Origin: JBBDWK01 sp040902885
GTDB taxonomy: Bacteria; Acidobacteriota; Terriglobia; Bryobacterales; Bryobacteraceae
Assembly: GCA_040902885.1 (NCBI GenBank)
Contig: JBBDWK010000074.1
Span: forward strand, 1-64,000
Direction of reading: 5' to 3'
DNA length: 64,000 bases
The translations under genes were made by a program, and so were the position numbers. The notes beneath the pieces are model-generated. The model made no database searches. It was not told the origin of the DNA and saw only the letters and a program-made list of their open reading frames with translations. Numbering within the stretch: position 1 is the stretch's first letter; every line of letters starts with the position of its first letter. This document shows positions 9,108-18,871 of the stretch, in pieces.

Positions 9108-9143
9108 CCGTAAAGGGCGGGCGGTTTCGCCTGCCCTTTACGG
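9108..9143. terminator. Bidirectional hairpin terminator
   Basis: A 16-bp stem (9108-9123 against 9128-9143, one G-T wobble) with a four-base GTTT loop. The stem runs CCGTAAAGGGCGGGCG and sits between the converging stops of the SprT-like gene (9102) and the 1-TM protein gene (9152). The AAAGGGC/GCCCTTT base gives short U runs on either strand. Confidence 0.8.
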
Positions 9144-9151
9144 CTGGATGG

Positions 9152-9691
9152 TTAGGCTGCCGCTCCGGCTGCCAGCGGAGCCGAAAGCATCTGCTGGAAT
9201 TCGAAGCGCAATGCTTCGAGCGGCTGCAGGATACTCTGGATATTCACCGTCCCGATACCCGCCGCATGCAGCAGCAAGTGATACTCGACTGCCAGCAGGG
9301 CGGCCATGAACGTCACACGCTGCTTGAATACGAAAACTGCGAGATCCGGACGGTCGCAGGATGACGTCAGCACGAGCCACTTGATGCCCGCATCGACGCG
9401 CGCGAAGTCGCGCTTCAGGCAGCGCAGATAACCCCGGAAAATCTGCCGCCGGTCGGCTCTCAACTGGCGCGCCACACGGCTGCTGAGGCCAGGGAAGCCG
9501 GCGAGGAATCGAAAATCGTCCTCTCGCAGCAATCTTCCCATTGGGAGATATTTCTCGCTCGAAATGCGCTCCAGTCCGTCCAGATTCACCGGAACAGCCT
9601 GCTGGCGGGCGGCCAGCTTCCAGAACAGCAGCGCAAAGGCCACAGCCAGAAGAACGAAGCTCGGGATGGCAGTCCACAAGACGATTGTCAT
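9152..9691 (-). CDS. Unknown single-TM protein
   Basis: A 179-aa protein not recognised. One N-terminal TM helix (about residues 5-26, IPSFVLLAVAFALLFWKL) is followed by an Arg-rich cytoplasmic-type helical region and a second mildly hydrophobic stretch (about 128-150). It ends in Ala-rich LAAGAAA. It is the last of a minus-strand run: two micro-peptides, a 7-TM protein, then this gene, with 106 bases between it and the 7-TM gene. Low-complexity or catalytic motifs are absent. Confidence 0.6.
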   Translation of the reverse strand: MTIVLWTAIPSFVLLAVAFALLFWKLAARQQAVPVNLDGLERISSEKYLPMGRLLREDDFRFLAGFPGLSSRVARQLRADRRQIFRGYLRCLKRDFARVDAGIKWLVLTSSCDRPDLAVFVFKQRVTFMAALLAVEYHLLLHAAGIGTVNIQSILQPLEALRFEFQQMLSAPLAAGAAA

Positions 9692-9797
9692 AAGCCCTCA
9701 GCACCTCATCGGGTAGAGAATACTAGAGAATTTCGTGAAATGCAATCACTTTTAGGAAAACCCGCAAAAATTGACAACCTATATCCCATATGGCAGA

Positions 9798-10589
9798 TTA
9801 CTTTCGAACCGCGCGTACCAGCGATTCGTTCATGGCGCTCAACTGGGCCACCAATACGCGTTCCTGCTCGCGCGGACGTTCGTAACCTGTTGTGACGATT
9901 CGCTCCTCGCCTTCGCGTGAGAGCAGGAACAGCCAGGCGAACTGGCACGCGGCCGCCACCACTAGCAAAATTGTACTGATCATCCGGGTCAGACTTTCGC
10001 CGCCCGTGTTCCTTACTAGGAGCGCTACGGTATGACTCAGGAAATAGGCGGAGAATATGAAGGAATGCGATACAATATTTTTGGCCAACGGTACCGGGAA
10101 CCAAGCGAGAAAGGCGAGAATGAGCAACAGCAAGAGCGCCAGGCACAAGTCGATGCCTCGTTCCAGCGTCAGGTAAAGGAACACCGCCCGTTGCTTGACG
10201 TCCTTCGTGTTCCATGCGGACGCGATGGCTATGGCGGACACAACCACCGCAAGGCTAAGACTTGCATGTAATACCCATCGACCCATTGTGCGCAACCCTG
10301 GGTGATTTTTGAGAACCAGTCCATACAGTTCAAAGACCACCAGTACGTACAATGCCCACATTAAGGGCGAACTGATCAGCCAGATCCAGGCATAGAGCGC
10401 GGGAAAAAGCGTCCGCCCTATGCTCAACGGGAACATGATCGCGGTTCGGCTCGCGGAGACGATCAGGAACAGGAAGAACCACCGATACACCCTATGCAAG
10501 CCGAGAGTGTATAGGCGAATGCCTAGCAAAACTGCCCCAACCCAGCCGAGGGCCCATACACAACGCTCCACTGTTTGCAGGCTTAGCAT
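9798..10589 (-). CDS. Unknown 7-TM integral membrane protein
   Basis: A 263-aa protein with seven predicted TM helices at about 10-29, 35-56, 61-92, 107-126, 135-166, 170-192 and 203-224, then a charged cytoplasmic tail (about 225-263) ending in VRAVRK. No family motif was recognised. The 7-TM plus tail layout fits a receptor or sensor membrane module, but that is inference. The region looks less G+C-rich than its neighbours. It follows the two secreted micro-peptide genes on the same strand after 144 bases, so it is the nearest candidate partner for them. Confidence 0.65.
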   Translation of the reverse strand: MLSLQTVERCVWALGWVGAVLLGIRLYTLGLHRVYRWFFLFLIVSASRTAIMFPLSIGRTLFPALYAWIWLISSPLMWALYVLVVFELYGLVLKNHPGLRTMGRWVLHASLSLAVVVSAIAIASAWNTKDVKQRAVFLYLTLERGIDLCLALLLLLILAFLAWFPVPLAKNIVSHSFIFSAYFLSHTVALLVRNTGGESLTRMISTILLVVAAACQFAWLFLLSREGEERIVTTGYERPREQERVLVAQLSAMNESLVRAVRK

Positions 10590-10715
10590 TCTGAACCTGG
10601 GTCGATTCTATCATCGAAAGCGACGCAAAGCACTCAGGTTTTTTACCTACAAGCGCGGTACAGTGACTAAATTCGTCAGCAATGGCGGCAATCCTCTACG
10701 GGAGTGATTGCTCAA

Positions 10716-10728
10716 GGCCAAACTGGCC
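10716..10728. terminator. Weak hairpin after the micro-peptide genes
   Basis: GGCCA-AAC-TGGCC, a 5-bp stem just beyond the stop of micro-peptide A on the minus strand. No clear U tract follows, so it may only attenuate read-through into the 7-TM gene. Confidence 0.3.
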
Positions 10729-10733
10729 CGGTT

Positions 10734-10853
10734 CTACTTGTCCGTGCAGTTCCAGGGATCGCAATCGGGAATGGGGTCGTAGGCGGTGGAAGTCGCGGCG
10801 ACGCCCAACATCTGAATGGCAAGAACGGCGAGCAGCATCAGTTTACGCATCAT
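10734..10853 (-). CDS. Secreted micro-peptide A (39 aa)
   Basis: A 39-residue ORF with AGGAG six bases before its ATG-ATG start. Residues 1-24 form a signal peptide (MMRKLMLLAVLAIQML then GVAATSTA); cleavage after STA would free the 15-mer YDPIPDCDPWNCTDK. This mature part is acidic, has three Pro and two Cys spaced CxxxxC, so it could form a small disulfide loop or bind metal. The adjacent copy B has the same length and identical residues 10-39. Across those codons I see three third-base changes, all silent, which supports translation under selection. Function unknown. Confidence 0.72.
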   Translation of the reverse strand: MMRKLMLLAVLAIQMLGVAATSTAYDPIPDCDPWNCTDK

Positions 10854-10881
10854 GTTTTTCTCCTGTCGTTTTGAAGCGGTC

Positions 10882-11001
10882 CTACTTGTCGGTGCAGTTC
10901 CAGGGATCGCAATCGGGAATGGGGTCGTAGGCGGTCGAAGTCGCGGCGACACCCAACATCTGAATGGCAAGAACAGTCAGTAGAATTACTTTTCGTAGCA
11001 T
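10882..11001 (-). CDS. Secreted micro-peptide B (39 aa)
   Basis: The upstream twin of micro-peptide A: MLRKVILLTVLAIQMLG signal region followed by the same 15-residue tail DPIPDCDPWNCTDK after Tyr25. It differs from A at residues 2, 5, 6 and 9 only, all inside the signal peptide. GAGGAG lies about ten bases before the ATG. A TATAGT hexamer on the minus strand at 11096-11101, flanked by an inverted repeat, is a possible promoter, giving an 85-90 base leader. No homologous family is recognised by eye. Confidence 0.72.
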   Translation of the reverse strand: MLRKVILLTVLAIQMLGVAATSTAYDPIPDCDPWNCTDK

Positions 11002-11086
11002 CGTTTTTTCTCTCCTCAATCCCAGGGTTTTTCTGTACCACCGGAATGTATCTGTGTGATACGTTCTCAAGCGTACACAGCCCTAA

Positions 11087-11104
11087 GGGTAAATTACTAT
11101 ACCC
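11087..11104 (-). promoter_or_regulatory. Candidate promoter/operator for the micro-peptide genes
   Basis: A GGGTA...TACCC inverted repeat (11087-11091 and 11100-11104) straddles a minus-strand TATAGT -10-like hexamer (11096-11101). The adjacent CCCTAAGGG (11081-11089) is itself nearly palindromic. No convincing -35 is seen. A repressor site over the -10 is plausible. Confidence 0.35.
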
Positions 11105-11206
11105 TATGAAGATGTTCGAGAAATAGAACGTTTTAGGACCTGCCGTGGGGCTGACAGTACCCCATAGGAGGTAGCGCAAGGAGGGGCAAAGGTGAGGTAG
11201 AATCCT

Positions 11207-11713
11207 TTGGTGGCCTACTCGCGAGCGGAAAACCCCGAGGACGGCAGGCCCGGAGACGCGGGCCTCCAAACCAGCCGCAATCTGGACCGCGACGCCGCAT
11301 CCGACCTTTGGCGCCGCACGCTCTCCCGCATCCCGACGCGGTTTGGCCGTTTGGTCTACCTGTCCGGGCTCCGGGAACTCAATACCGGCGCCTACGAACA
11401 CCACGGCCTGGCGCAGTCCTTTGGGACCGAGGAAGCCGACCGCACCCTGCGCGCCAGTCATGAGCAGACATTTGCGGAGTGGCTGAATCTAGGGCTGGAA
11501 AAACAAAAGATGGATCTGGACGAGTATCTGGACGAGTTGAAAGAGGACACCGGAAGGATCGTGGCCAACTGGGCGCGCCTCGCGCCCTATCGCGACCTGA
11601 TTCCGGCCAATGCGCGGGATGTGGAGCGCAAGCTTTACGTGACGGACCTGGAAGTGCTGGTCAACCTGCTCATGAACGAACACGGCGTCGCTTGGCCTGA
11701 TCGAGACGCATAG
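11207..11713 (+). CDS. Conserved-looking protein of unknown function
   Basis: A 168-aa soluble, highly charged, helical protein with no signal or TM helix. A central part reads RFGRLVYLSGLRELNTGAYEHHG and a later part is acidic (MDLDEYLDELKEDTG). I do not recognise a domain. TTG at 11207 or GTG at 11210 are both possible starts; GAGG lies upstream but a TAGAAT hexamer (11198-11203) would make the transcript almost leaderless. Divergent from the micro-peptides; its 3' end overlaps the convergent XRE regulator by 44 bases, unusually long here. Confidence 0.62.
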   Translation: MVAYSRAENPEDGRPGDAGLQTSRNLDRDAASDLWRRTLSRIPTRFGRLVYLSGLRELNTGAYEHHGLAQSFGTEEADRTLRASHEQTFAEWLNLGLEKQKMDLDEYLDELKEDTGRIVANWARLAPYRDLIPANARDVERKLYVTDLEVLVNLLMNEHGVAWPDRDA

Positions 11714-12452
11714 CAACCCCCGCCACCTGGCCCACCACGTCAATCTGATCCGGATAGACAAAGATTTCGGGATTGCACTGGGAGGCGGGATGCGGCTGCA
11801 CCACGAGCTGGTTCTCGTTCAGCGTGCACCATCCGCAGGTATAGCCGGCCCGATGCTCCAAAAAATAGATGGGGCGCTCGAACTCGTTGGTCCAGCCGGT
11901 GGTAACAATCTTTCTTCGGTTCTCGTCGATGAGGACCAGCGAGCCCGGCTGGATGAGAGGGTGCATGGACCAGTCGTCGAAGCCGATGAAGGCGTAACGA
12001 TGGTCCTTCAACTCGAGCCCGTTCAGCAGCGACATGGGAAGCTTGCCCCAGCGCTGGATCATGCGGCTGAGGAAAGTAGTCTTGCGGAGGTCGATGCCGG
12101 GGTCCAGCGAAAGCGGCGCCATGATCTCGCCGTGCCCGTTGGCCCCGAATCCGATCATGTGCGTCTTCTGGACTTCGATGCTCGCCGCGTCGCCGGCAAG
12201 CTCTCCCAGATTGACCCCATACCACTCGAGCGCCTCGTAAAAATCCAGCCGGTAGATGGCGCACATGGAGTACAGGCGATAGATCGACGGAACCGTACCG
12301 CGATTCTCGATGTCGGACAGACGGCTGATATTGATGACAAACTCGTCATTCTTGTGCCGCGTGGCGATCTGCTGGCTCGCCTCCTCGACGTCCCGGAATC
12401 GCAGGTTCAGCCGTTCGCGAACACGCCTCAGTTTTTGTCCGGCGTCGTCCAT
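11670..12452 (-). CDS. XRE-family regulator with LexA/S24-like C-terminal domain
   Basis: A 260-aa protein. An N-terminal helix-turn-helix (about 5-75) contains LRRVRERLNLRFRDVEEAS and ISRLSDIENRGTVPSIYRL, as in Xre/SinR-type domains. The C-terminal half has DDWSMHPLIQPGSLVLID, close to the Ser-loop of the S24 peptidase fold (LexA, phage CI), with a nucleophile-like Ser. I could not place the matching catalytic Lys, so self-cleavage is doubtful and a ligand- or dimerisation role is equally likely. Two perfect palindromes in the upstream divergent region are candidate operators for it. Confidence 0.78.
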   Translation of the reverse strand: MDDAGQKLRRVRERLNLRFRDVEEASQQIATRHKNDEFVINISRLSDIENRGTVPSIYRLYSMCAIYRLDFYEALEWYGVNLGELAGDAASIEVQKTHMIGFGANGHGEIMAPLSLDPGIDLRKTTFLSRMIQRWGKLPMSLLNGLELKDHRYAFIGFDDWSMHPLIQPGSLVLIDENRRKIVTTGWTNEFERPIYFLEHRAGYTCGWCTLNENQLVVQPHPASQCNPEIFVYPDQIDVVGQVAGVAMRLDQAKRRRVRS

Positions 12453-12516
12453 GCTCCCGATTCTGACCCGCTCGATTTGAGGCCCGATGCGACTTTACTC
12501 CATTGGGGCTAAACTG

Positions 12517-12528
12517 GAAATCGATTTC
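12517..12528. promoter_or_regulatory. Perfect 12-bp palindrome GAAATCGATTTC
   Basis: Lies 65 bases upstream of the XRE gene start and about 97 bases upstream of ubiX. A dyad-symmetric site typical in size for an XRE-type repressor; autoregulation is inferred from position only. Confidence 0.4.
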
Positions 12529-12582
12529 ACTGGAATTATATCGACGTCGAACCGGACCAAGCAAGTCCTATTTTGCGGTTCT

Positions 12583-12598
12583 GTTCCGATTTCGGAAC
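12583..12598. promoter_or_regulatory. Perfect 7-2-7 inverted repeat upstream of ubiX
   Basis: GTTCCGA-TT-TCGGAAC, centred about 34 bases before the ubiX start. Could be a second operator for the divergent XRE regulator or a small hairpin in the ubiX leader. Confidence 0.4.
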
Positions 12599-12624
12599 AA
12601 AGATCTGAAGGAACAAGAAAAATC

Positions 12625-13218
12625 GTGAAGATCATTATAGCGCTTTGCGGGGCCAGCGGCTCCATCTATGGATTGAGGCTCATCGAGAAGCTGCGGCGCA
12701 AGGACGACGTGGAAATTCATCTGATCGTAACGCGAGCCGGGGAAAAAACCTTGTTTCTCGAAACCGGACGGTTGGCCGCGGATGTGAAAGCCATGGCACA
12801 TTATTACCATCCGCTGGAAGACATTAGCTCCCGCTTGGCGAGTGGTTCCTTTGTATCCTCGGGTATGGTTGTCGCGCCATGCTCCATACATACGATGTCC
12901 GCCATCGCCGCCGGCATCAGTTCCAATCTGGTCACGCGCGCCGCCGATGTCACTCTTAAGGAGAGGCGTCCTTTGATCCTCATGGTGCGGGAGACGCCGT
13001 TCCACCTGGGCCACCTGCGCACAATGGTCTCGCTCACGGAGATGGGCGCCATTATCGCGCCGCCCATACCGGCCTTCTACCACCAGCCCGAGACCATAAT
13101 GGATCTTGTGGACCACAGCGTCGACCGGGTGATGGATCTCCTGAAGCTTCCGGCCGAGAACGCCCGCCGCTGGGACGGCAAGTCGGCCGCGCGCCAGGGA
13201 GGGAAGTCTTCCGAATGA
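12625..13218 (+). CDS. ubiX: UbiX-family flavin prenyltransferase
   Basis: A 197-aa protein that would join a dimethylallyl group to FMN, making prenylated FMN for UbiD-type decarboxylases. The N-terminus KIIIALCGASGSIYGLRLIE is the flavodoxin-like FMN-binding signature; the mid-region MVVAPCSIHTMSAIA and the C-terminal RPLILMVRETPFH also match the family. The GTG at 12625 is supported by AAGGA upstream; the longer frame has no support. It overlaps the prephenate dehydratase gene by ATGA. No UbiD partner is in the window, so the client is elsewhere. Confidence 0.9.
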   Translation: MKIIIALCGASGSIYGLRLIEKLRRKDDVEIHLIVTRAGEKTLFLETGRLAADVKAMAHYYHPLEDISSRLASGSFVSSGMVVAPCSIHTMSAIAAGISSNLVTRAADVTLKERRPLILMVRETPFHLGHLRTMVSLTEMGAIIAPPIPAFYHQPETIMDLVDHSVDRVMDLLKLPAENARRWDGKSAARQGGKSSE

Positions 13219-14066
13219 GCCGCCAGCCCGAAGTAGCCGCTTTTCAAGGGGAGCGAGGGGCCTTCAGCGAGGACGCCGCCCGAAAGCTTCTCGGCGACCG
13301 TTTGCAGTTCTTGCCCTGCCCGCGCTTCGAGGACGTATTTCGCAGCCTCGCGGAAGGCCGTGCGACCGCCGCCGTGGTTCCGATAGAGAACACGCTGCAT
13401 GGGTCGGTGCACGAAAACTACGATCACCTGCTGCACCACGACCTGCCAATCATGGGCGAGACCAGCGTGCGCATCGTACACAATCTGATTGCTCCGCCGG
13501 GGCTTCCATTTACGAAGGTACGCAAAGTCTATTCCCATCCGGTCGCCCTGAATCAGTGCCTGAAGTTTTTCGCGGATCATCCGGAAGTCGAGAAGGCGCC
13601 CTTCTACGACACCGCGGGGAGTGTCAAGATGGTGATGGAGGAGCGCCCCGAAGGCGCGGCCGCCATCGCCTCTGCGGTCGCGGCCAAAATCTACGGAGGA
13701 CGCATCCTGAAGCGCTCCATTGAAGACGACCGCGCTAACTTCACGCGCTTCTTCCTCTTGCGCAGGGCGCCTGGAAAGGAGGCGTCCCCAAACGCACGCT
13801 CTCGCACCAGATGGAAGACCTCGCTCGTCTTCAGCACCCGCAACACGCCGGGAACCCTGTTCCGCGCCATGAGCGCCTTCGCCTTGAGGGATCTCAACCT
13901 GTGCAAGATCGAATCGCGCCCGCTGCGCGGCAAGCCCTGGGAGTATCTCTTCTATGTGGACTTCCTCGGCCACACTGAGGAGGCCAACGTGCAGAACGCC
14001 CTGCACCATCTTCGGGAAGTAGCCGATTTTCTGCGGGTGCTGGGCTGTTATCCCCAGGGCGCCTGA
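13215..14066 (+). CDS. pheA: Prephenate dehydratase
   Basis: A 283-aa monofunctional enzyme converting prephenate to phenylpyruvate in phenylalanine synthesis. The catalytic PDT domain (about 5-185) has VVPIENTLHGSVHENYDHLL and ANFTRFFLL with the conserved Thr-Arg-Phe. The C-terminal ACT domain (about 198-275) carries the Phe-binding CKIESRPLRGKPWEYLFYVDF-type motif, so feedback inhibition is expected. No chorismate mutase domain is fused. The start overlaps ubiX by four bases, indicating translational coupling. Confidence 0.94.
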   Translation: MSRQPEVAAFQGERGAFSEDAARKLLGDRLQFLPCPRFEDVFRSLAEGRATAAVVPIENTLHGSVHENYDHLLHHDLPIMGETSVRIVHNLIAPPGLPFTKVRKVYSHPVALNQCLKFFADHPEVEKAPFYDTAGSVKMVMEERPEGAAAIASAVAAKIYGGRILKRSIEDDRANFTRFFLLRRAPGKEASPNARSRTRWKTSLVFSTRNTPGTLFRAMSAFALRDLNLCKIESRPLRGKPWEYLFYVDFLGHTEEANVQNALHHLREVADFLRVLGCYPQGA

Positions 14067-14100
14067 CGGTACGTTCCGGCAGCCGTCTTTCCTGACATCC

Positions 14101-14106
14101 TATAAT
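14101..14106 (+). promoter_or_regulatory. Candidate -10 element (TATAAT) for the two-component pair
   Basis: A consensus TATAAT 21 bases upstream of the ntrY-like ATG. No good -35 is found at standard spacing. The GGAG at 14110-14113 would be the ribosome-binding site. Confidence 0.4.
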
Positions 14107-14127
14107 CTGGAGAAGGCCAGCTTTCCC

Positions 14128-16229
14128 ATGCGCAAGCGTCTGCTCTACGGTACCGGTGTTGTTCTGTTGTTGGTCACCACCGCGCTGGTGATCTGGCAGG
14201 GTTCGTTCAACCTTGGGGAGCACGCCCCGGCCGACCCCACCCAGACCTTCATTTTCTGGGCCGTTTCCACGCTCATCTTCGTCCTGATGGTGACCCTGGG
14301 TTTCATCCTCGGCCGCACCGCCGTAAAGCTTTACGTGGAGCGGCAGAGCCATCGCGAAGGCTCGCGCATCAAAACGCGGCTCGTCCTGGGCGCGCTGGCT
14401 CTGAGCATCATTCCGGTCGTATTTCTGGTGCTGTTCAGCTATCACGTGCTGAACCGCAACCTGGTGATGTGGTTCGGCCGCCCGGCCGACATCCAGCGCA
14501 TGAACTTCAAGGAGATCGGTCTGAGCATGGACCGCCTGGTCGCCGACAAGGCGCGGGCCGAGGCCGCGCTCCTGGCCTCCCATCAGGAGATTCGCGATCT
14601 GCTGATCAACGGACATGGCTCGCCCGGCTTCCTCGCCCGATTCTGCGATCATTACGAGCCTGCCGCCGTGGCTGTTCTTCGCCCCCAGGAAGAGAAGCCG
14701 CTCGACTCCTGCGGCCCTCTCTCGGTCTTCCAAACCCCCAGCCGGCATTTCAGCGTCGCCCGTTTTCCATTTGAGGTCGGAGGCAAAACCATCGGCATCA
14801 TTCATTACGCCACGAGAGTGCCGGTTGACGTGGTCGAGAAGCAGTTTTCCTTTGAGAGTTTCATCCGCTTTTACGACGATCTGGCCGCCAACCGCCGGAA
14901 TTTTCGTAATTTCTATCTGCTGTTTCTGGCTCTCATCACGCTGTTCATTCTTTTCGTCGCCACCTGGATCGCGCTCTTCCTCGCCCGCCAGATCAGCGTG
15001 CCCATCTCTGCCGTTCTGCGCGTGGCCGAAGAGGTGCGCAAAGGGAACCTGACCCACCGCGTGGAGGTGCAGGCCATCGATGAGCTGGCCGTGCTGGTCC
15101 GCGGATTCAACGAGATGACCCGGGAGCTCGAAGCCAACAGCCGGGAGCTCGACGCGCGCCGCCGCTTCACGGAGGCCATCCTGGAAAATATCCCCACCGG
15201 CGTCATCTCCCTGTCCTCGGATGGGTCCATTCTCCGTATCAACCGCGCCTTAAAAGCCTTGTTTCCCAAGGCTTCCCTGGACAAAGCAGCCCGCTTGGAA
15301 GATCTCTTTTCGCGGGAGGATGCGGCCGAAATCAAGTACCTGATGAAGCGGGCGCGCCGCACCGGCCTGGCCGCACGGCAACTCGACCTGAAGACTGGAA
15401 ACCAGACCCTCCATCTCGCCGTCACCGTTTCCGCCCTGGAAGAGAGCCTGACCTCGGGCTTCGTGGTCGTGCTCGAGGACACGACGGATCTTCTGCGCGC
15501 CCAGCAGGCTGTCGCCTGGCACGAAGTGGCGCGGCGCGTGGCCCACGAAATCAAGAATCCGCTGACTCCCATCGCCCTTTCCGCCGAGCGCATGGGCCGC
15601 CAGCTCGACCGTCTCAACCCGCCGCCCGAGGTGGCCCGTATCCTCCGCGAATGCACCGCCACCATCATGACCGAGGTCGAATCCGTCAAGACGCTGGTCG
15701 ACGAGTTCTCGCAATTCGCGCGTTTCCCGGCCGCGCAACCCGTCCGCTCGGACCTGAACGAGGTAGTGGAGGCCGCTCTCGCCGTCTTCGCCGGGCGGCT
15801 GGAGGGCATTGAGATGCGCACGCAGCTTTCGCCCGGCCTGCCCGCGGTGAACATCGACCGGGAGCAGTTCAAGCGCGTGGTGGTCAACCTGGTCGACAAC
15901 GCGGCGGAAGCCATGCAGGATTCGCTCATCCGGCAGCTCTTCATCGCCACTCAGACGGGTGCGGGAGGCACGGTCGAGCTGCTCATCGCCGATTCCGGTC
16001 GGGGGGTGAGCGCCGAGGATAAGGAGAAACTGTTCCTGCCGTATTTTTCCACCAAGGGCCGCGGCACCGGCCTGGGTCTCGCCATCGTCAACCACATCCT
16101 CAACGATCACAACGCGCGCATCCGCGTGGAGGACAACGATCCCGTAGGCGCATCGTTCACCATCGAGATACCCGCTGTGCTCGAAGGAACCGACGACGCC
16201 AGAACGCCGGAGGCCGTCGCCGCGCGGAT

Positions 16230-16233
<4 letters not shown>
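14128..16233 (+). CDS. ntrY: NtrY-type membrane sensor histidine kinase
   Basis: A 701-aa kinase. Two or three N-terminal TM helices (about 7-25, 40-63, 92-112) precede a long extracytoplasmic sensor region, another TM helix near 265-290, a HAMP linker and a PAS domain (about 345-455). HisKA has phospho-acceptor His473 in VAHEIKNPLTPI. The ATPase has NLVDNAAEAM, DSGRGVS and GRGTGLGLAIV boxes. The long multi-TM N-terminus with HAMP-PAS is the NtrY layout. It overlaps the regulator gene by ATGA, so the two are a cognate pair. Nitrogen control is a family-based guess; no nitrogen genes adjoin. Confidence 0.9.
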
Positions 16234-17597
<1,364 letters not shown>

Positions 17598-17623
17598 GGA
17601 ACGGGCATGCCCGGCGCCACCGG

Positions 17624-18865
17624 ATGGCTGACACTTTTTTATTTCACACCGAGCTTCTGGGTCTGCCGGTTTTCGACCGCCGGAAGCGCCGCATCGGGCG
17701 CATCAAAGACGCCGCGCTGGTTCCCGTCGTCGATCCCGTTCGCGTCGACCGTTTCCTGGTGGGCGGCGGCTGGTCCTGGCTCACTGTCCGCCACGACCAG
17801 ATCCGCTCCATTTCGCTCGACGGTCTCTACCTGAACGACGAGCAGCTTACCCCTTACCACGACGACGAGTACATGCTCCGCATCTCGCGCGATCTGCTCG
17901 ATCAGCAGATCATCGACGTGAATGGCCGCAAAGTCGTGCGCGTCAACGATGTTACTTTCGAGTTGCAACGCGAAGGCGGACGGGACGTGCTGTGGGTTCT
18001 GGAAGTCGATGTCGGAATTCGCAGCATCGTCCGCCGCCTGCTGCAGGGCGTCGTGCCGCCGCGATGGATCCGCCGCGTGCAGCGTCCCATCTCGCCCAGC
18101 TCCATTCGGTGGGAATTCTGCAACATTGTCGAGCCGGACCCGCAGCGCCGCCTCCGGTTGAATATCTCCAACCGTATGCTCGCCGGAATTCACCCGGCCG
18201 ACCTGGCCGATATCGTCGAAGAGCTGGCCCCCTCCCACCGCGAGGCCATCTTCGAAAGCCTGGACAGCGAGGTGGCCGCCGAAGCGCTGTCCGAGATCGA
18301 GCCGCGCATGCAGGTGCACATCCTGGAATCGCTCGAGCCGGAGAAGGCCGCCGACATCGTCGAAGAGATGTCTCCCGACGAGGCCGCGGATCTCCTGGGA
18401 GAGATGGAGGATAAGACTTCCCGGGTGATTCTCCAAGAGATGGAAAGCGCGCCCGAGTCCGAAGTGCGCGAGCTGCTCGAGTTTAAGGAGAACACGGCCG
18501 GGGGCATGATGAACACGGAGTACGTGGCGCTCCACGCGCAGGCAACCGCAAGGGACGCCTGCGCGGCCCTCAAGGGCAACGAAGAATTGCTGGACAGCCT
18601 GAATACCGTCTTCCTGCTCGGCGCGGATGGCGTCCTCGCCGGAGCCGTGCCGCTGGGCCGCCTGTTCCTCGCCGCCCCGGACACTCCCCTGCGCGAGATT
18701 GCCGCGGAGACGCTCATCCGGACAAGCGTCGACGAGAAACGGGACCGGGTCACCGAGTTGTTCGACAAGTACAATCTCCTCACCCTCCCCGTGGTGGATG
18801 AAGACGATAGGCTGTTGGGGGTCATCACCGCCGACGACATCATCTCCGTGCTGAGGGAGAAATAG
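17624..18865 (+). CDS. PRC-barrel / MgtE-N / CBS cytosolic protein (probable Mg2+ sensor subunit)
   Basis: A 413-aa soluble protein. The N-terminal ~150 residues resemble two PRC-barrel units (LLGLPVFDRRKRRIGRIKD and LLDQQIIDVNGRKVVRVND). Residues about 185-290 match the superhelical MgtE N domain (ADLADIVEELAPSHREAIFE, EKAADIVEEMSPDEAADLLGEM). A CBS pair follows (about 290-413) ending LPVVDEDDRLLGVITADDIISVL. In MgtE channels the N and CBS domains sense cytosolic Mg2+ and gate the pore, but this protein has no TM pore. The next gene, six bases on, encodes an Nramp-related transporter that could be its effector. Confidence 0.85.
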   Translation: MADTFLFHTELLGLPVFDRRKRRIGRIKDAALVPVVDPVRVDRFLVGGGWSWLTVRHDQIRSISLDGLYLNDEQLTPYHDDEYMLRISRDLLDQQIIDVNGRKVVRVNDVTFELQREGGRDVLWVLEVDVGIRSIVRRLLQGVVPPRWIRRVQRPISPSSIRWEFCNIVEPDPQRRLRLNISNRMLAGIHPADLADIVEELAPSHREAIFESLDSEVAAEALSEIEPRMQVHILESLEPEKAADIVEEMSPDEAADLLGEMEDKTSRVILQEMESAPESEVRELLEFKENTAGGMMNTEYVALHAQATARDACAALKGNEELLDSLNTVFLLGADGVLAGAVPLGRLFLAAPDTPLREIAAETLIRTSVDEKRDRVTELFDKYNLLTLPVVDEDDRLLGVITADDIISVLREK

Positions 18866-18871
18866 CGCCGG

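Larger units (their letters stand above)
10734..11001. repeat. Tandem duplication of the micro-peptide gene
   Basis: Two 120-base genes offset by 148 bases. The 3' ~90 bases differ at only a few positions (three silent changes in the last 29 codons), whereas the first nine codons have four amino-acid changes. A 28-base spacer with the ribosome-binding site of copy A separates them. The pattern fits a fairly recent duplication with selection or gene conversion on the mature region. Confidence 0.85.

Noticed and set aside
12487..12624. Longer ubiX reading frame starting at 12487
   Set aside because: It would cover the palindromes and promoter region and adds residues with no family match; GTG at 12625 fits the UbiX N-terminus.
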